This document shows, in pieces, positions 8,201 to 16,686 of a DNA stretch of 64,000 nt. Location of the stretch: positions 94,543-158,542 of the forward strand of contig JAGQRV010000015.1 in NCBI GenBank assembly GCA_020425125.1. The letters run 5' to 3'. A model generated the notes under the pieces. It was not told the DNA's origin. It saw only the letters and a program-made list of their open reading frames with translations, and did no database searches. This DNA comes from Paracoccaceae bacterium. GTDB taxonomy: Bacteria; Pseudomonadota; Alphaproteobacteria; Rhodobacterales; Rhodobacteraceae. The position numbers and the translations under genes were made by a program. Numbering within the stretch: the first letter of the stretch is position 1; each line of letters opens with the position of its first letter.

Positions 8201-10065
8201 TGGTCTCGGGCGAGGCCCGGCTTGCCGGCGAAGTGGACGTGACCCATCTGGGGGCGCCGGAAATGGGCTTCGCGACCCGCTTCGACGCCGCGACCGGTCC
8301 TCTCGCCCGCTTTTCGGCGCTGGCCGGTCGGCAGATGAAAGGCTCGGCCACGGCCTCGGGCAGCGCTTCCTATGCAAGCGACACCAAGTATTTCGACGCC
8401 GACATCAACATCGACGGCAACAATGCGGGGATCGGGATTGCAGAGGCCGACCAGATCCTGCGCGGCAAGTCGGAGGTCGTGTTCCGCGGCAAGCGGGACG
8501 CCGACGGGATCACCATCGAGACCGCCCGGGTCGATACGGCCGAATTGGACCTGACCGCGACCGGCGGAATGCAGAACGAGATCGCGCGGATCGACGTGGA
8601 CGGGCGGTTGCGCGATCTCGGGCTGTTCGCGCCCGGGTTCAACGGCCCCCTGACGCTCAAGGCCGCCTTCACCGGCCAGAACGGAACCTGGTCCGTCGAC
8701 GGCGCCATCACCGGGCCGGGCGGTTCGACGTCTGAGGTCAAGGGCGACCTGCTGCGCCCGGACGGCACGATGCGCCTGAGTGCGAACGGAAGCCTGCCGC
8801 TGGGCCTTGCGAACCGGTTCATGGTGCCGCGGACCCTGGACGGATCCGCGCGCTATGACCTGACGGTCAACGGCAAGCCCGGCCTTGACGCCCTGAGTGG
8901 GACGATCACGGTCGCCGGGGCGCGTCTCGCGGATCCGGTGACGCGCTTCGCGCTGGAGGACATCGCGCTCAACACCCGGATCGCCCGGTCCCGCGCCGAT
9001 CTGGACCTGACGGCCAGGGTGCCGACGGGCGGGCAGATCGCAGTCAAGGGACCGGTGACGCTGACCGGCGACATTCCGGCCAGCATCACCGCGACGATGA
9101 CGCGGGTGCGGCTGGAGAACCCGCAGCTCTACGAGATCAACCTGGACGGGCGCATTGCGGTGGAAGGTCCGCTTGCCGGCGGCGCCACGATCTCGGGGCG
9201 GATCGATATCGGACGCTCGGAACTGCGCGTGCCGGCGGGATTGTCGACCGGCGGGACGATCCTCGATATCCAGCATGTGGGCGAGCCTGCGTCGAGTGCG
9301 GCGACCCGGCGGCGCGCCGGCATCCTTGCCAGCGACCAGAAGGAGCCCGCGTCGTCGGGCGGCGGCCCCGCCTACCCGCTCGACATCGTGATCTCGGCCC
9401 CGAACGAGATCTTCGTGCGCGGACGCGGGCTCGATGTGGAACTGGGCGGCCGGATCGAAATCGCCGGCACCACTGCGCGCCCGGTCCCGACCGGCGGTCT
9501 GGATTTGATCCGCGGCCATCTCGACCTTCTGGCCCGGCGGCTCCAGTTCGAGGAGGCGCGGATCTCGCTCCAGGGCGATCTCGATCCCGACATCTACATG
9601 GTGGCGACATCGGACAATGCCGGCGTCGATGCGCGGATCATCATCGAAGGCCCGGCGACCGATCCCGAGCTGCGCTTTGAATCTTCGCCGGAGCTGCCGC
9701 AGGACGAGGTGCTGGCGCAGCTCTTCTTCGGCAAGGCGGTGCAGGATCTGACCCCGCTGGAAGTGGCGCAGCTGGCATCGGCGATCCGGACCCTCACCGG
9801 ATCGGGCGGCGAAGGCATCTTCGGGCGCGCGCGGGAGGCGCTTGGCGTGGATCAGCTGTCGCTGGGCACCGACGAAAGCGGCAAGACCACGGTCACCGCG
9901 GGCCGCTATCTCACCGAGAAGGTCTATACCGACGTGACGGTGGTCGAAGGCGGCAAGACCGAGTTGCAGCTCAACTACGAGATCCTGCCGGGCTTCAATG
10001 CCCGCGGCAGCTTCGATTCTGCCGGAGATACCGGCCTGGGGATCGTGTTCGAGAAGGATTACTGA
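5206..10065 (+). CDS. tamB: TamB, translocation and assembly module / intermembrane lipid-transport-type protein
   Basis: A giant 1,619-residue periplasmic beta-rich protein with an N-terminal signal/anchor (residues 1-25), a long repetitive beta-taco-like body and a C-terminal TamB (DUF490) domain. The domain is recognised by LDLIRGHLDLLARRLQFEE, LPQDEVLAQLFFGKAV and the final EILPGFNARGSFDS...GLGIVFEKDY. It starts at ATG 5206, overlapping the tamA stop by one base (TGATG). The family bridges inner and outer membranes and supports outer-membrane protein assembly or phospholipid transport. Residues 351-1130 consist of three copies of a 260-residue unit in exact register, which accounts for the size being larger than the E. 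coli protein. The long open frame on the opposite strand is a codon-bias shadow. Confidence 0.9.
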   Translation: MRSTRLLPALALCFGLGTVPVWYATAQDQTAPAEDSGFLERQISNLLGGEGREVHVYGLSGLLSSQATIARIEVADDDGVWLTVRDVALDWRRVALLRRRLEVNALTVGFVDLARKPLPLPGEKPALAADTEAQPFALPELPVSVDVKQIAVGALKLGAPVLGTAATLSVNGSAKLAGGAGDVNLSAVRIDGHDSRYGIRAGFDNQTRQTLVDLQVREDAGGLVSTVAGIPGAPPLTLSVQGDAPLSDFTATIALTTDGQDRLNGTVAVADLPAQSGQAGERQITADLSGDVGPLFKPEYRDFFGHRTVLALRAVQGGDAGLDVTQLDLTTQALNLSGTADLNAAYLPETVKLTAQVAMANGLPVVLPLTGPATLVHDAALELSYARADGNDFSLDLTANGIQRTDGLLIDRIFTTASGTLDRPSDTEINGVAADVTMELGGFSSTDRALWDAVGNDADVTARIDWQTGSPLRLTGLDAVAGNLMLTGSAELDGLDTRQIVVATDLHARADDLDRFSAISGQKLGGSIDAAVKSRYDTVSAAFDIELEGRTRDLTLGRADADSLLAGPVDVVLDAARTAEGIAVKRLSLDGRRVALDGSAAIAQDGFPRAVKLTGHVGEVEGDPVILPIPGPQTSLQHALIDVNYDAATGDGFTLNVDGTNFVQEGVITLGTAKVTADGTLARDATTVTGATAKIAADLAGATAVDPALNEALAGGAQFSADLGWQDATDRIEIRNLALTSGALGLDGQADLTGLKSGTLALAASGDLRSGPLARFSALAGLPLSGSLDSKLTADYAVPTGYFDVALDGTAQDLTVGEPSADALFAGPVALGLSARRDAGGTFLDRLEVDGTRIALNGTAEIGADNWPVRVDLTGHVGQSDGVPVVLPIPDQVIRVRSADLSANYDAQTGDAFTLALDAKGFEQVGKLSVGTARLSADGTIARDGTTLKGATADVKGTVSGATSPDPGLAKALQPGADLSATISWAAGDRTLDVRDLSLVSGEARLAGEVDVTHLGAPEMGFATRFDAATGPLARFSALAGRQMKGSATASGSASYASDTKYFDADINIDGNNAGIGIAEADQILRGKSEVVFRGKRDADGITIETARVDTAELDLTATGGMQNEIARIDVDGRLRDLGLFAPGFNGPLTLKAAFTGQNGTWSVDGAITGPGGSTSEVKGDLLRPDGTMRLSANGSLPLGLANRFMVPRTLDGSARYDLTVNGKPGLDALSGTITVAGARLADPVTRFALEDIALNTRIARSRADLDLTARVPTGGQIAVKGPVTLTGDIPASITATMTRVRLENPQLYEINLDGRIAVEGPLAGGATISGRIDIGRSELRVPAGLSTGGTILDIQHVGEPASSAATRRRAGILASDQKEPASSGGGPAYPLDIVISAPNEIFVRGRGLDVELGGRIEIAGTTARPVPTGGLDLIRGHLDLLARRLQFEEARISLQGDLDPDIYMVATSDNAGVDARIIIEGPATDPELRFESSPELPQDEVLAQLFFGKAVQDLTPLEVAQLASAIRTLTGSGGEGIFGRAREALGVDQLSLGTDESGKTTVTAGRYLTEKVYTDVTVVEGGKTELQLNYEILPGFNARGSFDSAGDTGLGIVFEKDY
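6256..8595 (+). repeat. tamB: Three tandem 780-bp (260-residue) repeats inside tamB
   Basis: Units begin at 6256, 7036 and 7816, exactly 780 bases apart. Their first residues read VKLTAQVAMANGLPVVLP, VKLTGHVGEVEGDPVILP and VDLTGHVGQSDGVPVVLP. Further landmarks recur in the same order: an N/SYD.A(T/Q)GD.F(T/S)L block, an ..R(F)SA(L/I)(A/S)G block, a (F/Y)D(V/I).L(D/E)G block and an (L/S)(L/F)AGPV block. Units 2 and 3 are the closest pair. The pattern indicates amplification of a beta-sheet module. Confidence 0.8.
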
Positions 10066-10201
10066 TCGGCCGGCGCAGCCGCGCAGCATTCAGCCACGGC
10101 AGGAGGTCTCAGATGAGCTGCGCCCCCCGATGCTGGGGACGCTCGAAGTTCTGTCGGACATCCGACTTGCGGCGCCACCGGACGTCCCCGCCGTGCCGGC
10201 T

Positions 10202-10645
10202 CTAGCCGGAGGGTGGCTGCTCGGCCATGGCGGCGATCCGCGCTTCAAGCCCTTCGACGCCGAGGAGCTGTTCGGCGATGACCAGGCTCTCGGTGTGGAA
10301 GAAGCGGCCCTGCACATAGGGCTCCCGCTCCCAAAGCATCTCGTAGATCTGAAGCGCGAGGCCGATCGACTCGCGCGTTCCATGGAAGACCGACAGGAGC
10401 GGCGACCAGGAAGTGGTCGCAGTCTCGAGCTGCGCCACAGTGGTCTGGATCTCGGCGAGGTCCCCGACCGGCACAGTGGTGAGGTCGATATGCGGATCGA
10501 TCACCATCAGGCGATTCTGACGGGGCCGGGTCAGTTCGCGACGGTAGGCGCGTTCGATCTCGCGGACGATCTCGTCACGGCTGAACCGCTCATACAGCAG
10601 GCCGATGATCAGCCCGCTATCGGGATCCTGACGGACGCGGAACAC
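10202..10645 (-). CDS. Conserved-looking hypothetical protein downstream of phoB
   Basis: A 147-residue soluble protein with no signal peptide or membrane segment. It starts at a GTG at 10645 with AGGA four bases upstream, 38 bases after the phoB stop on the same strand, so it probably shares the pho transcript. The body (MVIDPHIDLTTVPVGDLAE, FHGTRESIGLALQIYEML, FFHTESLVIAEQLLG) looks like an alternating alpha/beta single domain. The arrangement of a central helix with a late FFHTE..A strand recalls SpoIIAA/STAS-like small proteins; this is an impression, not a match to a named family. No catalytic motif is recognised. It could be the last member of the phosphate operon or an unrelated passenger. 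Confidence 0.7.
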   Translation of the reverse strand: MFRVRQDPDSGLIIGLLYERFSRDEIVREIERAYRRELTRPRQNRLMVIDPHIDLTTVPVGDLAEIQTTVAQLETATTSWSPLLSVFHGTRESIGLALQIYEMLWEREPYVQGRFFHTESLVIAEQLLGVEGLEARIAAMAEQPPSG

Positions 10646-10683
10646 GCTGTCCTACGCTCCGCTGAGCGGCGGCGCCATCCCGG

Positions 10684-11376
10684 TCACCCCAGCGCGTAGC
10701 CGGCGCCGCGGACGGTGCGCACGGGATCCTCGCCGCCATGCTGGCAGAGCGCCTTGCGCAGCCGGCCGATATGCACGTCGACGGTGCGGGTGTCGACATA
10801 GATGTCGCGACCCCAGACCCGGTCGAGAAGCTGCTCCCGGCTCCAGACCCGGCCGGGCTTTTCCATGAAGGTCGACAGAAGTCGGAACTCGGTCGGCCCG
10901 AGCTTGAGGATGTTGCCGTTCCGGAACACCTTGTGGCTTTCCGCGTCGAGTCTGATGTCTTCGAATTCCAGCACCTCGCCCACTGTGGCGGGGCGCGTGC
11001 GGCGCAGTTGCGACCGGACGCGCGCCATCAGTTCCACCACCGAATAGGGCTTGACCACGTAATCGTCGGCGCCGGTCTCCAGCCCGCGGACCCGGTCGAC
11101 TTCTTCTGATCGGGCCGAGAGCATGATGATCGGAACGTTGCGGGTCTCGGCGCGCGCCTTGAGCTGGCGGCAGATCTCGATTCCCGAGACGTTGGGCAGC
11201 ATCCAGTCGAGCACGATCAGGTCCGGCGCGCTTTCCTGGACGAGCATCAGCGCTTCCTCGCCATTCTCGGCCTTCGCCACGCCGTAGCCCTCGGCTTGCA
11301 GGTTGTAGGCCAGGACCTCTCGCTGTGCGGCCTCGTCCTCGACCACGAGGACGGTCGGCTGGGCAGGTGCGACCAC
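10684..11376 (-). CDS. phoB: PhoB, phosphate-regulon response regulator
   Basis: A 230-residue OmpR/PhoB-type regulator. The receiver domain (about 1-125) has acidic pair E13-D14, phospho-acceptor Asp57 in LIVLDWMLP, and the conserved Lys in DDYVVKPYS. The winged-helix output domain (about 135-230) contains LKLGPTEFRLLSTFM, LLDRVWG and VDVHIGRLRKAL, all strong PhoB signatures. It starts at GTG 11376 with GGAG seven bases upstream, one base after the phoU stop. It is the last recognised regulator in the pst-phoU-phoB string and is likely autoregulated through the Pho box before pstS, if the whole string is one transcript. Its cognate kinase is the phoR gene upstream of pstS. Confidence 0.95.
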   Translation of the reverse strand: MVAPAQPTVLVVEDEAAQREVLAYNLQAEGYGVAKAENGEEALMLVQESAPDLIVLDWMLPNVSGIEICRQLKARAETRNVPIIMLSARSEEVDRVRGLETGADDYVVKPYSVVELMARVRSQLRRTRPATVGEVLEFEDIRLDAESHKVFRNGNILKLGPTEFRLLSTFMEKPGRVWSREQLLDRVWGRDIYVDTRTVDVHIGRLRKALCQHGGEDPVRTVRGAGYALG

Positions 11377-11377
11377 G

Positions 11378-12094
11378 CTATCTCTCCTTCGGCGTCTTCA
11401 TGAACGAGGTCTTGTCGTGCTTCGGCCGGATTTCGGTCGGCACTTCCCCGGTCACGAGGTAGATGACCTGATCGGCAATCGAGGTGACGTGATCGCCCAT
11501 CCGTTCGATGTTCTTCGCGATGAAATGCAGGTGCATGCACCCCGTGATGTTGCGCGGATCTTCCATCATGTAGGTCAGGAACTGGCGGAACAGCGCATTG
11601 TACATCTGGTCGACATCGCTGTCCCTCAGCCGCACGTCATGAGCCAGATCGACGTCGCGCTGGATATAGCTGTCGAGGCTGTCGGTCAGCATGAGTTCCA
11701 CCGCCTGGGCCATGCGGCGAATGTCGGACGGCGCCCCCTCGATCGGCGCCATCTGCACCAGGACCGAGGTGCGCTTGGCGATGTTCTTGGCGTAGTCGCC
11801 GATGCGTTCCAGGTTGCCGCTGATCTTCATGACCGCGAGCACGGTCCGGAGATCGCGGGCGATCGGCGAGCGGAGGGCGATCAGCCGTGCAGCTTCCTCG
11901 TTCACCAGCATCTCGATCTCGTCGATCTGGCGGTCGCGCCGCCGCACAGCCAAGGCAGCTTCGTCGTCGCGGTCCTCGAGTGCCCGGGCAGCATCGAGAA
12001 TGGCGGTCTCGACGAGACCGCCCATCTTCATGATATGCGCCTGGACCGCTTCGAGATCGCGGTCGAAGACGGCGGTGATATGTTCCTGGGCCAA
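11378..12094 (-). CDS. phoU: PhoU, phosphate signalling and Pst transport regulator
   Basis: A 238-residue all-helical protein with two PhoU repeats. The landmarks are IMKMGGLVETAILDAARAL and ERIGDYAKNIAKRT in the first half and MHLHFIAKNIERMGDHVTSI in the second, which contain the E..(R)..D metal-cluster motifs. The start is an uncommon TTG at 12094. It is supported because the residues it adds (HITAVFDRDLEAVQ) align with the conserved HISGQFN N-terminus of E. coli PhoU, and because AGGA precedes it. It sits between pstB (12-base gap) and phoB (one base). PhoU inhibits the PhoR-PhoB response when phosphate is plentiful by acting with the Pst transporter. Confidence 0.94.
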   Translation of the reverse strand: MAQEHITAVFDRDLEAVQAHIMKMGGLVETAILDAARALEDRDDEAALAVRRRDRQIDEIEMLVNEEAARLIALRSPIARDLRTVLAVMKISGNLERIGDYAKNIAKRTSVLVQMAPIEGAPSDIRRMAQAVELMLTDSLDSYIQRDVDLAHDVRLRDSDVDQMYNALFRQFLTYMMEDPRNITGCMHLHFIAKNIERMGDHVTSIADQVIYLVTGEVPTEIRPKHDKTSFMKTPKER

Positions 12095-12106
12095 GTCCTG
12101 TCCTGC

Positions 12107-12904
12107 CTAGCCGATCCGCCCGGTGATGTAGCTTTCGGTGCGGCTGTCCTTCGGATTGGTAAAGATATCGCCGGTTTCGCCGAATTCAACAAGTTCGCCC
12201 AGATGGAAGAAGGCGGTCTTCTGGCTGACGCGCGCCGCCTGCTGCATCGAGTGGGTGACGATCACCACGGAATAGGTTTCGCGCAGTTCGTCGATCAGCT
12301 CCTCGACCTGCGCGGTTGCGATGGGGTCCAGCGCCGAGCAGGGCTCGTCCATCAGGAGCACCTCGGGCTCGGTCGCAACGGCCCGGGCGATGCAGAGACG
12401 CTGCTGCTGACCGCCCGACAGCCCGGTTCCGGGCGCGTTCAGGCGGTCCTTGACCTCGTCCCAGATCGCGCCGCGGCGCAGCGACCTCTCGACGATCTCG
12501 TCGAGTTCGGCCTTCGACCGGGCGAGACCGTGGATCCGCGGTCCGTAGGCGACGTTGTCGTAGATCGACTTCGGGAACGGGTTCGGCTTCTGGAACACCA
12601 TGCCGACCTTGGCGCGAAGCTGCACCGGATCGACCTTCTTGTCGTAGATGTCCTCGCCGTCGAGGGTGATGGTGCCTTCGACCCGGCAGATGTCGATCGT
12701 GTCGTTCATCCGGTTGAGGCAGCGCAGGAAGGTCGACTTGCCGCAGCCAGACGGACCGATGAAGGCGGTGACGGTGTTGTCCTCGATGTCGACATTCACG
12801 TCCTTGATGGCGTGGCTGTCGCCGTAATAGACCTGCACGTTCCGCCCGGAAATCTTGATCGGCTTGGTACCCACTTGGCGTTCCACCATTCGCATGTCGT
12901 TCAT
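12107..12904 (-). CDS. pstB: PstB, phosphate ABC transporter ATP-binding protein
   Basis: A 265-residue ABC ATPase. Walker A is [19 protein letters not shown], with the PstB-typical cysteine. The Q-loop region reads [20 protein letters not shown], the signature is [15 protein letters not shown], and Walker B with the D-loop is [16 protein letters not shown] 12904 is preferred over the upstream GTG 12913 because GGAG lies eight bases before it. The chain ends in EDYITGRIG-like sequence (ESYITGRIG), diagnostic for PstB. It follows pstA by 22 bases and precedes phoU, and drives phosphate import with PstC/PstA. Confidence 0.96.
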   Translation of the reverse strand: MNDMRMVERQVGTKPIKISGRNVQVYYGDSHAIKDVNVDIEDNTVTAFIGPSGCGKSTFLRCLNRMNDTIDICRVEGTITLDGEDIYDKKVDPVQLRAKVGMVFQKPNPFPKSIYDNVAYGPRIHGLARSKAELDEIVERSLRRGAIWDEVKDRLNAPGTGLSGGQQQRLCIARAVATEPEVLLMDEPCSALDPIATAQVEELIDELRETYSVVIVTHSMQQAARVSQKTAFFHLGELVEFGETGDIFTNPKDSRTESYITGRIG

Positions 12905-12926
12905 GTTCAGCACTCCGAATACCAGA

Positions 12927-14276
12927 TTACCAGCGGCGTTCGAACCGGCGGCGCAGCACGATGGCCAGCGCGTTCATGATCAGAAGGAAGATCAGCAGCA
13001 CGATGATGGCGCCCGAGGCGCGTTCATAGAAGGCCGGGTCGGACCGCTGGGTGAAGTTGTAGACCTGCACCGGCAGCGCGGTGGCCGGGTCGAAGAAGCC
13101 TTCCGGAGGCGCCGCCGGGAAGTCCTTGACGAAGGCGACCATGCCGATCAGCAAGAGCGGCGCGGTTTCGCCGAGCGCCTGGGCCAGGCCGATGATGGTG
13201 CCGGTGAGAATCCCCGGCATGGCCAGCGGCAGTACGTGGTGGAACACCGTCTGCATCTTCGAGGCGCCGATCCCGAGAGCGGCGTCCCGGATCGAGTTCG
13301 GCACCGATTTCAGCGCCGCCCGGGTCGAGATGATGATCGTGGGCAGGGTCATCAGCGTCAGCACCAGCCCGCCGACGATGGGCGCGGATTGCGGCAGGTG
13401 CATGAAGTTGATGAAGATGGCGAGGCCGAGGATACCGAAGACGATCGAGGGGACCGCCGCGAGGTTCGAGATGTTCACCTCGATGATGTCGGTGAGCCAG
13501 TTCGTCTTAGCGAATTCCTCCAGATAGATCGAGGCGGCGACGCCGATCGGCAGCGCCAGTCCGAGCACGATCAGCATCATGTAGGCCGATCCGAGGATTG
13601 CGACGCCGATGCCGGCGGCCTCGGGTCGCTGGTCGGAGGCGTCGGGATTGGTCAGGAAGGCGAAGTTGAAGCGGGTTTCGAGATGGCCGTCGCGCTTCAG
13701 TGCATCGGCAATGTCGAGCTGCTCGACGGAGACGTTCGAGTCGAGCGCGGCACTTTCGCGGGTCACGCGGCCCTTGAAGTAGCCGTCGATCCGGCCGTTG
13801 GCGAGGAACTCGAACTTCACGGTCTTCCCGATCTCGTCGGGATGCGCGAGGACGAACCGGCGGAGTTGTCCCGCAGCCTCGCGCGAGATCATGTTGTTGA
13901 CCATCTTGTCGGTCAGTCCCGGAACCTCGCCGCCGATCTCGGCCACGAGGGTCTTGGTCGCCTCGTTGATCAGCGGGGTGTAGCCGAAGGTCATGACCTT
14001 GGCGATGTCATCGGGATCGCGATTGCCCTTCGGGTCGAGCACATCCGCCTTCAGGTCGACGTTCATGATGACATAGGTCTGGAAGAAGGCCGGAATGCCG
14101 TTCGACAGGATCGAGGCCATCAGCACGATGAGCGCGAAGACGCCGACCGCGATTGCGGTCAGGCCGTAGAACCGGAACCGGGCTTCGGAAGCGTTGCGGC
14201 GCTTGGTGCGCACGTCCGTCTGATGCAGCGAACTTGCATGCTTTGACGTCTTTTCGGCAACGGTGACATCGGTCAT
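12927..14276 (-). CDS. pstA: PstA, phosphate ABC transporter permease
   Basis: A 449-residue inner-membrane permease, longer than E. coli PstA (296) because of a roughly 170-residue periplasmic insertion after the first membrane segment (residues about 37-57, [20 protein letters not shown]). The long-form PstA is usual in alphaproteobacteria. The permease core contains a [13 protein letters not shown] segment and the EAA-type loop [20 protein letters not shown], which docks on PstB. The ATG at 14276 overlaps the pstC stop by four bases (ATGA), so the two are coupled. Basic tail ends in RRRFERRW. Confidence 0.93.
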   Translation of the reverse strand: MTDVTVAEKTSKHASSLHQTDVRTKRRNASEARFRFYGLTAIAVGVFALIVLMASILSNGIPAFFQTYVIMNVDLKADVLDPKGNRDPDDIAKVMTFGYTPLINEATKTLVAEIGGEVPGLTDKMVNNMISREAAGQLRRFVLAHPDEIGKTVKFEFLANGRIDGYFKGRVTRESAALDSNVSVEQLDIADALKRDGHLETRFNFAFLTNPDASDQRPEAAGIGVAILGSAYMMLIVLGLALPIGVAASIYLEEFAKTNWLTDIIEVNISNLAAVPSIVFGILGLAIFINFMHLPQSAPIVGGLVLTLMTLPTIIISTRAALKSVPNSIRDAALGIGASKMQTVFHHVLPLAMPGILTGTIIGLAQALGETAPLLLIGMVAFVKDFPAAPPEGFFDPATALPVQVYNFTQRSDPAFYERASGAIIVLLIFLLIMNALAIVLRRRFERRW

Positions 14277-15478
14277 TCGTACTGTTCCCGGTATCTGCGG
14301 ACGATGTAGAGCGCCAGCACGTTCAGCCCCAATGTGAGGACGAAGAGCGTGATGCCGAGCGCGAAGGCGACCAGCGTTTCGGGCGAGGCGAAGTCGGTGT
14401 CGCCGGTCAGCTGGCTGACGATCTTGACGGTCACGGTCGTCATCGCCTCGAACGGGTTGAGCGAGAGCTTGGCCGCAGCCCCTGCCCCCATGACGACGAT
14501 CATCGTCTCGCCGATGGCGCGCGATGCGGCCAGAAGGATCGCACCGACGATGCCGGGCAGCGCGGCGGGGATCACTACCTGCTTGATGGTTTCGGACGGC
14601 GTGGCGCCAAGCCCGTACGAGCCGTCGCGCATTGCCTGAGGCACCGCGTTGATGATGTCATCGGACAGCGAGGACACGAAGGGAATCAGCATCACCCCCA
14701 TGACGATGCCCGCCGTCATCACCGACGAACCGCTGTCGGCCAGGCCGAGCGGCTGGGCGAAGTAATCGCGCAGGATCGGCCCCACGGTGATCAGCGCGAA
14801 GAGCCCGTAGACGATGGTCGGGATCCCGGCAAGAATTTCCAGCATCGGCTTGGCGACGGCACGGAGCCGGGGGCCCGCATATTCCGACAGGTAGATCGCC
14901 GCAAAGAGACCGATCGGCACCGCCACGAGAAGGGCGATGAAGCTGACGTAGAGCGTGCCCCAGAGCAGCGGCAGCATGCCCAGATCGGAATTGCCGCTGA
15001 AGTTCGGCGACCATTTGAGCCCGAAGAAGAACCGGGTCCAGGAATAGTCGCGGAAGAAATGGGTGGTCTCGAACAGCATCGAGAGGACAATGGCGATGGT
15101 CGTGAAGATCGCGATCGACGAGGCGAAGATCAGGATCCCCTTCATCATCAGTTCGACGACGTTGCGCGCGCGATAGTTGCGCTCGATCCGGGCATAGTTC
15201 GTCCAGCCCGCCAGTAGCGCTGCAGCCAGCGACAGGACCGAAACGATGTTATTCCCGGGATCGGTGAAGCCGAACAGAAGCCGCAGCAGCGACCACAGCA
15301 CCATCACCGACAATCCGACGAGAAACGCCGCTAGGGCGACGTTCCAGCCGTGATACGGCAGCAGCGAGTGCATCACGCGGCTATCCCCGCCGGACACCGA
15401 AACGGCCTTGCGCCGCCCCATCACGTAGCCAACGGCCGAGATGGTGCAGAGGATCAGAAACAGCACACCCCCAGGCAT
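14273..15478 (-). CDS. pstC: PstC, phosphate ABC transporter permease
   Basis: A 401-residue permease with an extended N-terminal membrane portion and the core PstC segments. Landmarks are WSPNFSGNSDLGMLPLLWGT, LSEYAGPRLRAVAKPMLEIL and GIPTIVYGLFAL. The coupling loop is PQAMRDGSYGLGATPSETIK. ATG 15478 is preferred to GTG 15487 because AGGTGG is correctly placed only for the ATG. It follows pstS after a 75-base gap containing a strong hairpin, and overlaps pstA by four bases. Confidence 0.93.
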   Translation of the reverse strand: MPGGVLFLILCTISAVGYVMGRRKAVSVSGGDSRVMHSLLPYHGWNVALAAFLVGLSVMVLWSLLRLLFGFTDPGNNIVSVLSLAAALLAGWTNYARIERNYRARNVVELMMKGILIFASSIAIFTTIAIVLSMLFETTHFFRDYSWTRFFFGLKWSPNFSGNSDLGMLPLLWGTLYVSFIALLVAVPIGLFAAIYLSEYAGPRLRAVAKPMLEILAGIPTIVYGLFALITVGPILRDYFAQPLGLADSGSSVMTAGIVMGVMLIPFVSSLSDDIINAVPQAMRDGSYGLGATPSETIKQVVIPAALPGIVGAILLAASRAIGETMIVVMGAGAAAKLSLNPFEAMTTVTVKIVSQLTGDTDFASPETLVAFALGITLFVLTLGLNVLALYIVRRYREQYE

Positions 15479-15516
15479 TGTCCCCACCTATTTCTTGCTT
15501 AACGTTCAGGTCGCGA

Positions 15517-15540
15517 AGGCGGCCCGCAGGGAGGCCGCCT
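15517..15540 (-). terminator. Hairpin between pstS and pstC (probable partial terminator or mRNA end stabiliser)
   Basis: AGGCGGCC (15517-15524) and GGCCGCCT (15533-15540) form a perfect 8-bp stem with an 8-base loop, starting about 14 bases after the pstS stop on the minus strand. There is no clear T-tract. Its position fits differential expression of the abundant binding protein relative to the permeases. Confidence 0.55.
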
Positions 15541-15553
15541 CCGGCAGGTCGAC

Positions 15554-16594
15554 TTACGAGCCCGAGGCCATGGTCTCTTCGGCCTCGACTTCCGACTGGG
15601 TGTTCGCCAGTTCGGGATCGGGGACGAGGCCGTAGGTTGCAAGCGGGCCGCCCGGGCCGGCCACGGCGTCGGACACGAAGAATGCGGCGTATTCCTTCAG
15701 ACCCGGAACCTCGCTGATATGCGCTTTCTTGATGTAGAAGAAGAGCGGGCGCGAAACCGGATACTCGCCTGCCGCGATGGTTTCGGTCGACGGCGACACG
15801 CCGTCCATCGTCGCGACCTTCAGCTTGGCGGTGTTGTTCTCGTAGAACGACAGGCCGAACACGCCGATCGAATTCGGGTTCGATTCGATGCGGGCCAGGG
15901 TTTCGGTATAGTCGCCGTCGATGTCGACCGAACGGCCGTCGGTGCGCAGCGTGGTGCAGGCGGCCTCGACGTCTTCCTTCGACATGCCGGCGGCGGTCAT
16001 TGCTTCCTCGGCGCCGGATTTCTCGCAACCGGCGGCGATCACCTTCTCGACGAAGACTTCACGGGTGCCGTGCTTGGTGCCGGGAACGAATGCGGTGATT
16101 TCTGCGTCCGGCAGCGCGCTGTCGATCTCCGACCACTTGGTCGCGGTGTTTTCGACCAGCTTGCCGTCCTTCCAGACCTGCTTGGCGAGCGCCTGATAGA
16201 TCTGGTCTTCGTTGAAGGCGGTATAGGCCGGACCGTCGATCGCGCTGGCGAACACGATCCCGTCATAGCCGATCCGGACCTGGATGATATCCTTGACGCC
16301 GTTGGCGGCGCAGGTCTCGACTTCCTTCTCGCGGATCGGGCGCGACGCGTTTGCGATGTCGATGGTGTTCTCGCCGACGCCCTCGCAGAACTTCTTCAGG
16401 CCGGCGGAGGAACCGCCCGATTCCACAACCGGGGTCGGGAAGTCGAAGTTCTCGCCGAAGAGCTCGGCCACGATCTCGGCATAGGGCAGGACGGTCGACG
16501 AACCGGCGATCTGGATCTGGTCGCGGGCCGCTGCGGCGGTGGCCGAAACAGCGGCGATCGCCAGCGCGGACGCGCTCAGTTTCACGAAGGACAT
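15554..16594 (-). CDS. pstS: PstS-family periplasmic phosphate-binding protein
   Basis: A 346-residue secreted protein. The signal peptide occupies residues 1-22 (KLSASALAIAAVSATAAA), followed by the PstS/PBP-like domain opening IQIAGSSTVLPYAEIVAE. Other binding-pocket signatures are ESGGSSAGLKKFC, IDIANASRPI and PGTKHGTREVF. The class resembles the longer PstS/SphX type with four cysteines (for example in EKSGAEE and AACTTLR contexts). ATG 16594 was chosen for the AAGGAG site just upstream and because it opens the signal peptide. It is the first gene of the pst string and has a three-part Pho box about 95 bases upstream. Confidence 0.93.
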   Translation of the reverse strand: MSFVKLSASALAIAAVSATAAAARDQIQIAGSSTVLPYAEIVAELFGENFDFPTPVVESGGSSAGLKKFCEGVGENTIDIANASRPIREKEVETCAANGVKDIIQVRIGYDGIVFASAIDGPAYTAFNEDQIYQALAKQVWKDGKLVENTATKWSEIDSALPDAEITAFVPGTKHGTREVFVEKVIAAGCEKSGAEEAMTAAGMSKEDVEAACTTLRTDGRSVDIDGDYTETLARIESNPNSIGVFGLSFYENNTAKLKVATMDGVSPSTETIAAGEYPVSRPLFFYIKKAHISEVPGLKEYAAFFVSDAVAGPGGPLATYGLVPDPELANTQSEVEAEETMASGS

Positions 16595-16686
16595 GAATCG
16601 CTCCTTGTTGAATTCCACACAGGGCGGCGCCCATCCCACGGGGCGTCATCCTGCGCTGCGGCGTAGTCGCGGGCTGCGTGGCTTTT

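Noticed and set aside
5179..10089. A 1,636-codon open frame antisense to tamB
   Set aside because: It lies wholly opposite a gene with clear TamB domains and repeats. Its composition (Arg/Gly/Ala/His-rich, no domain) is the usual shadow of biased third positions in high-GC DNA.
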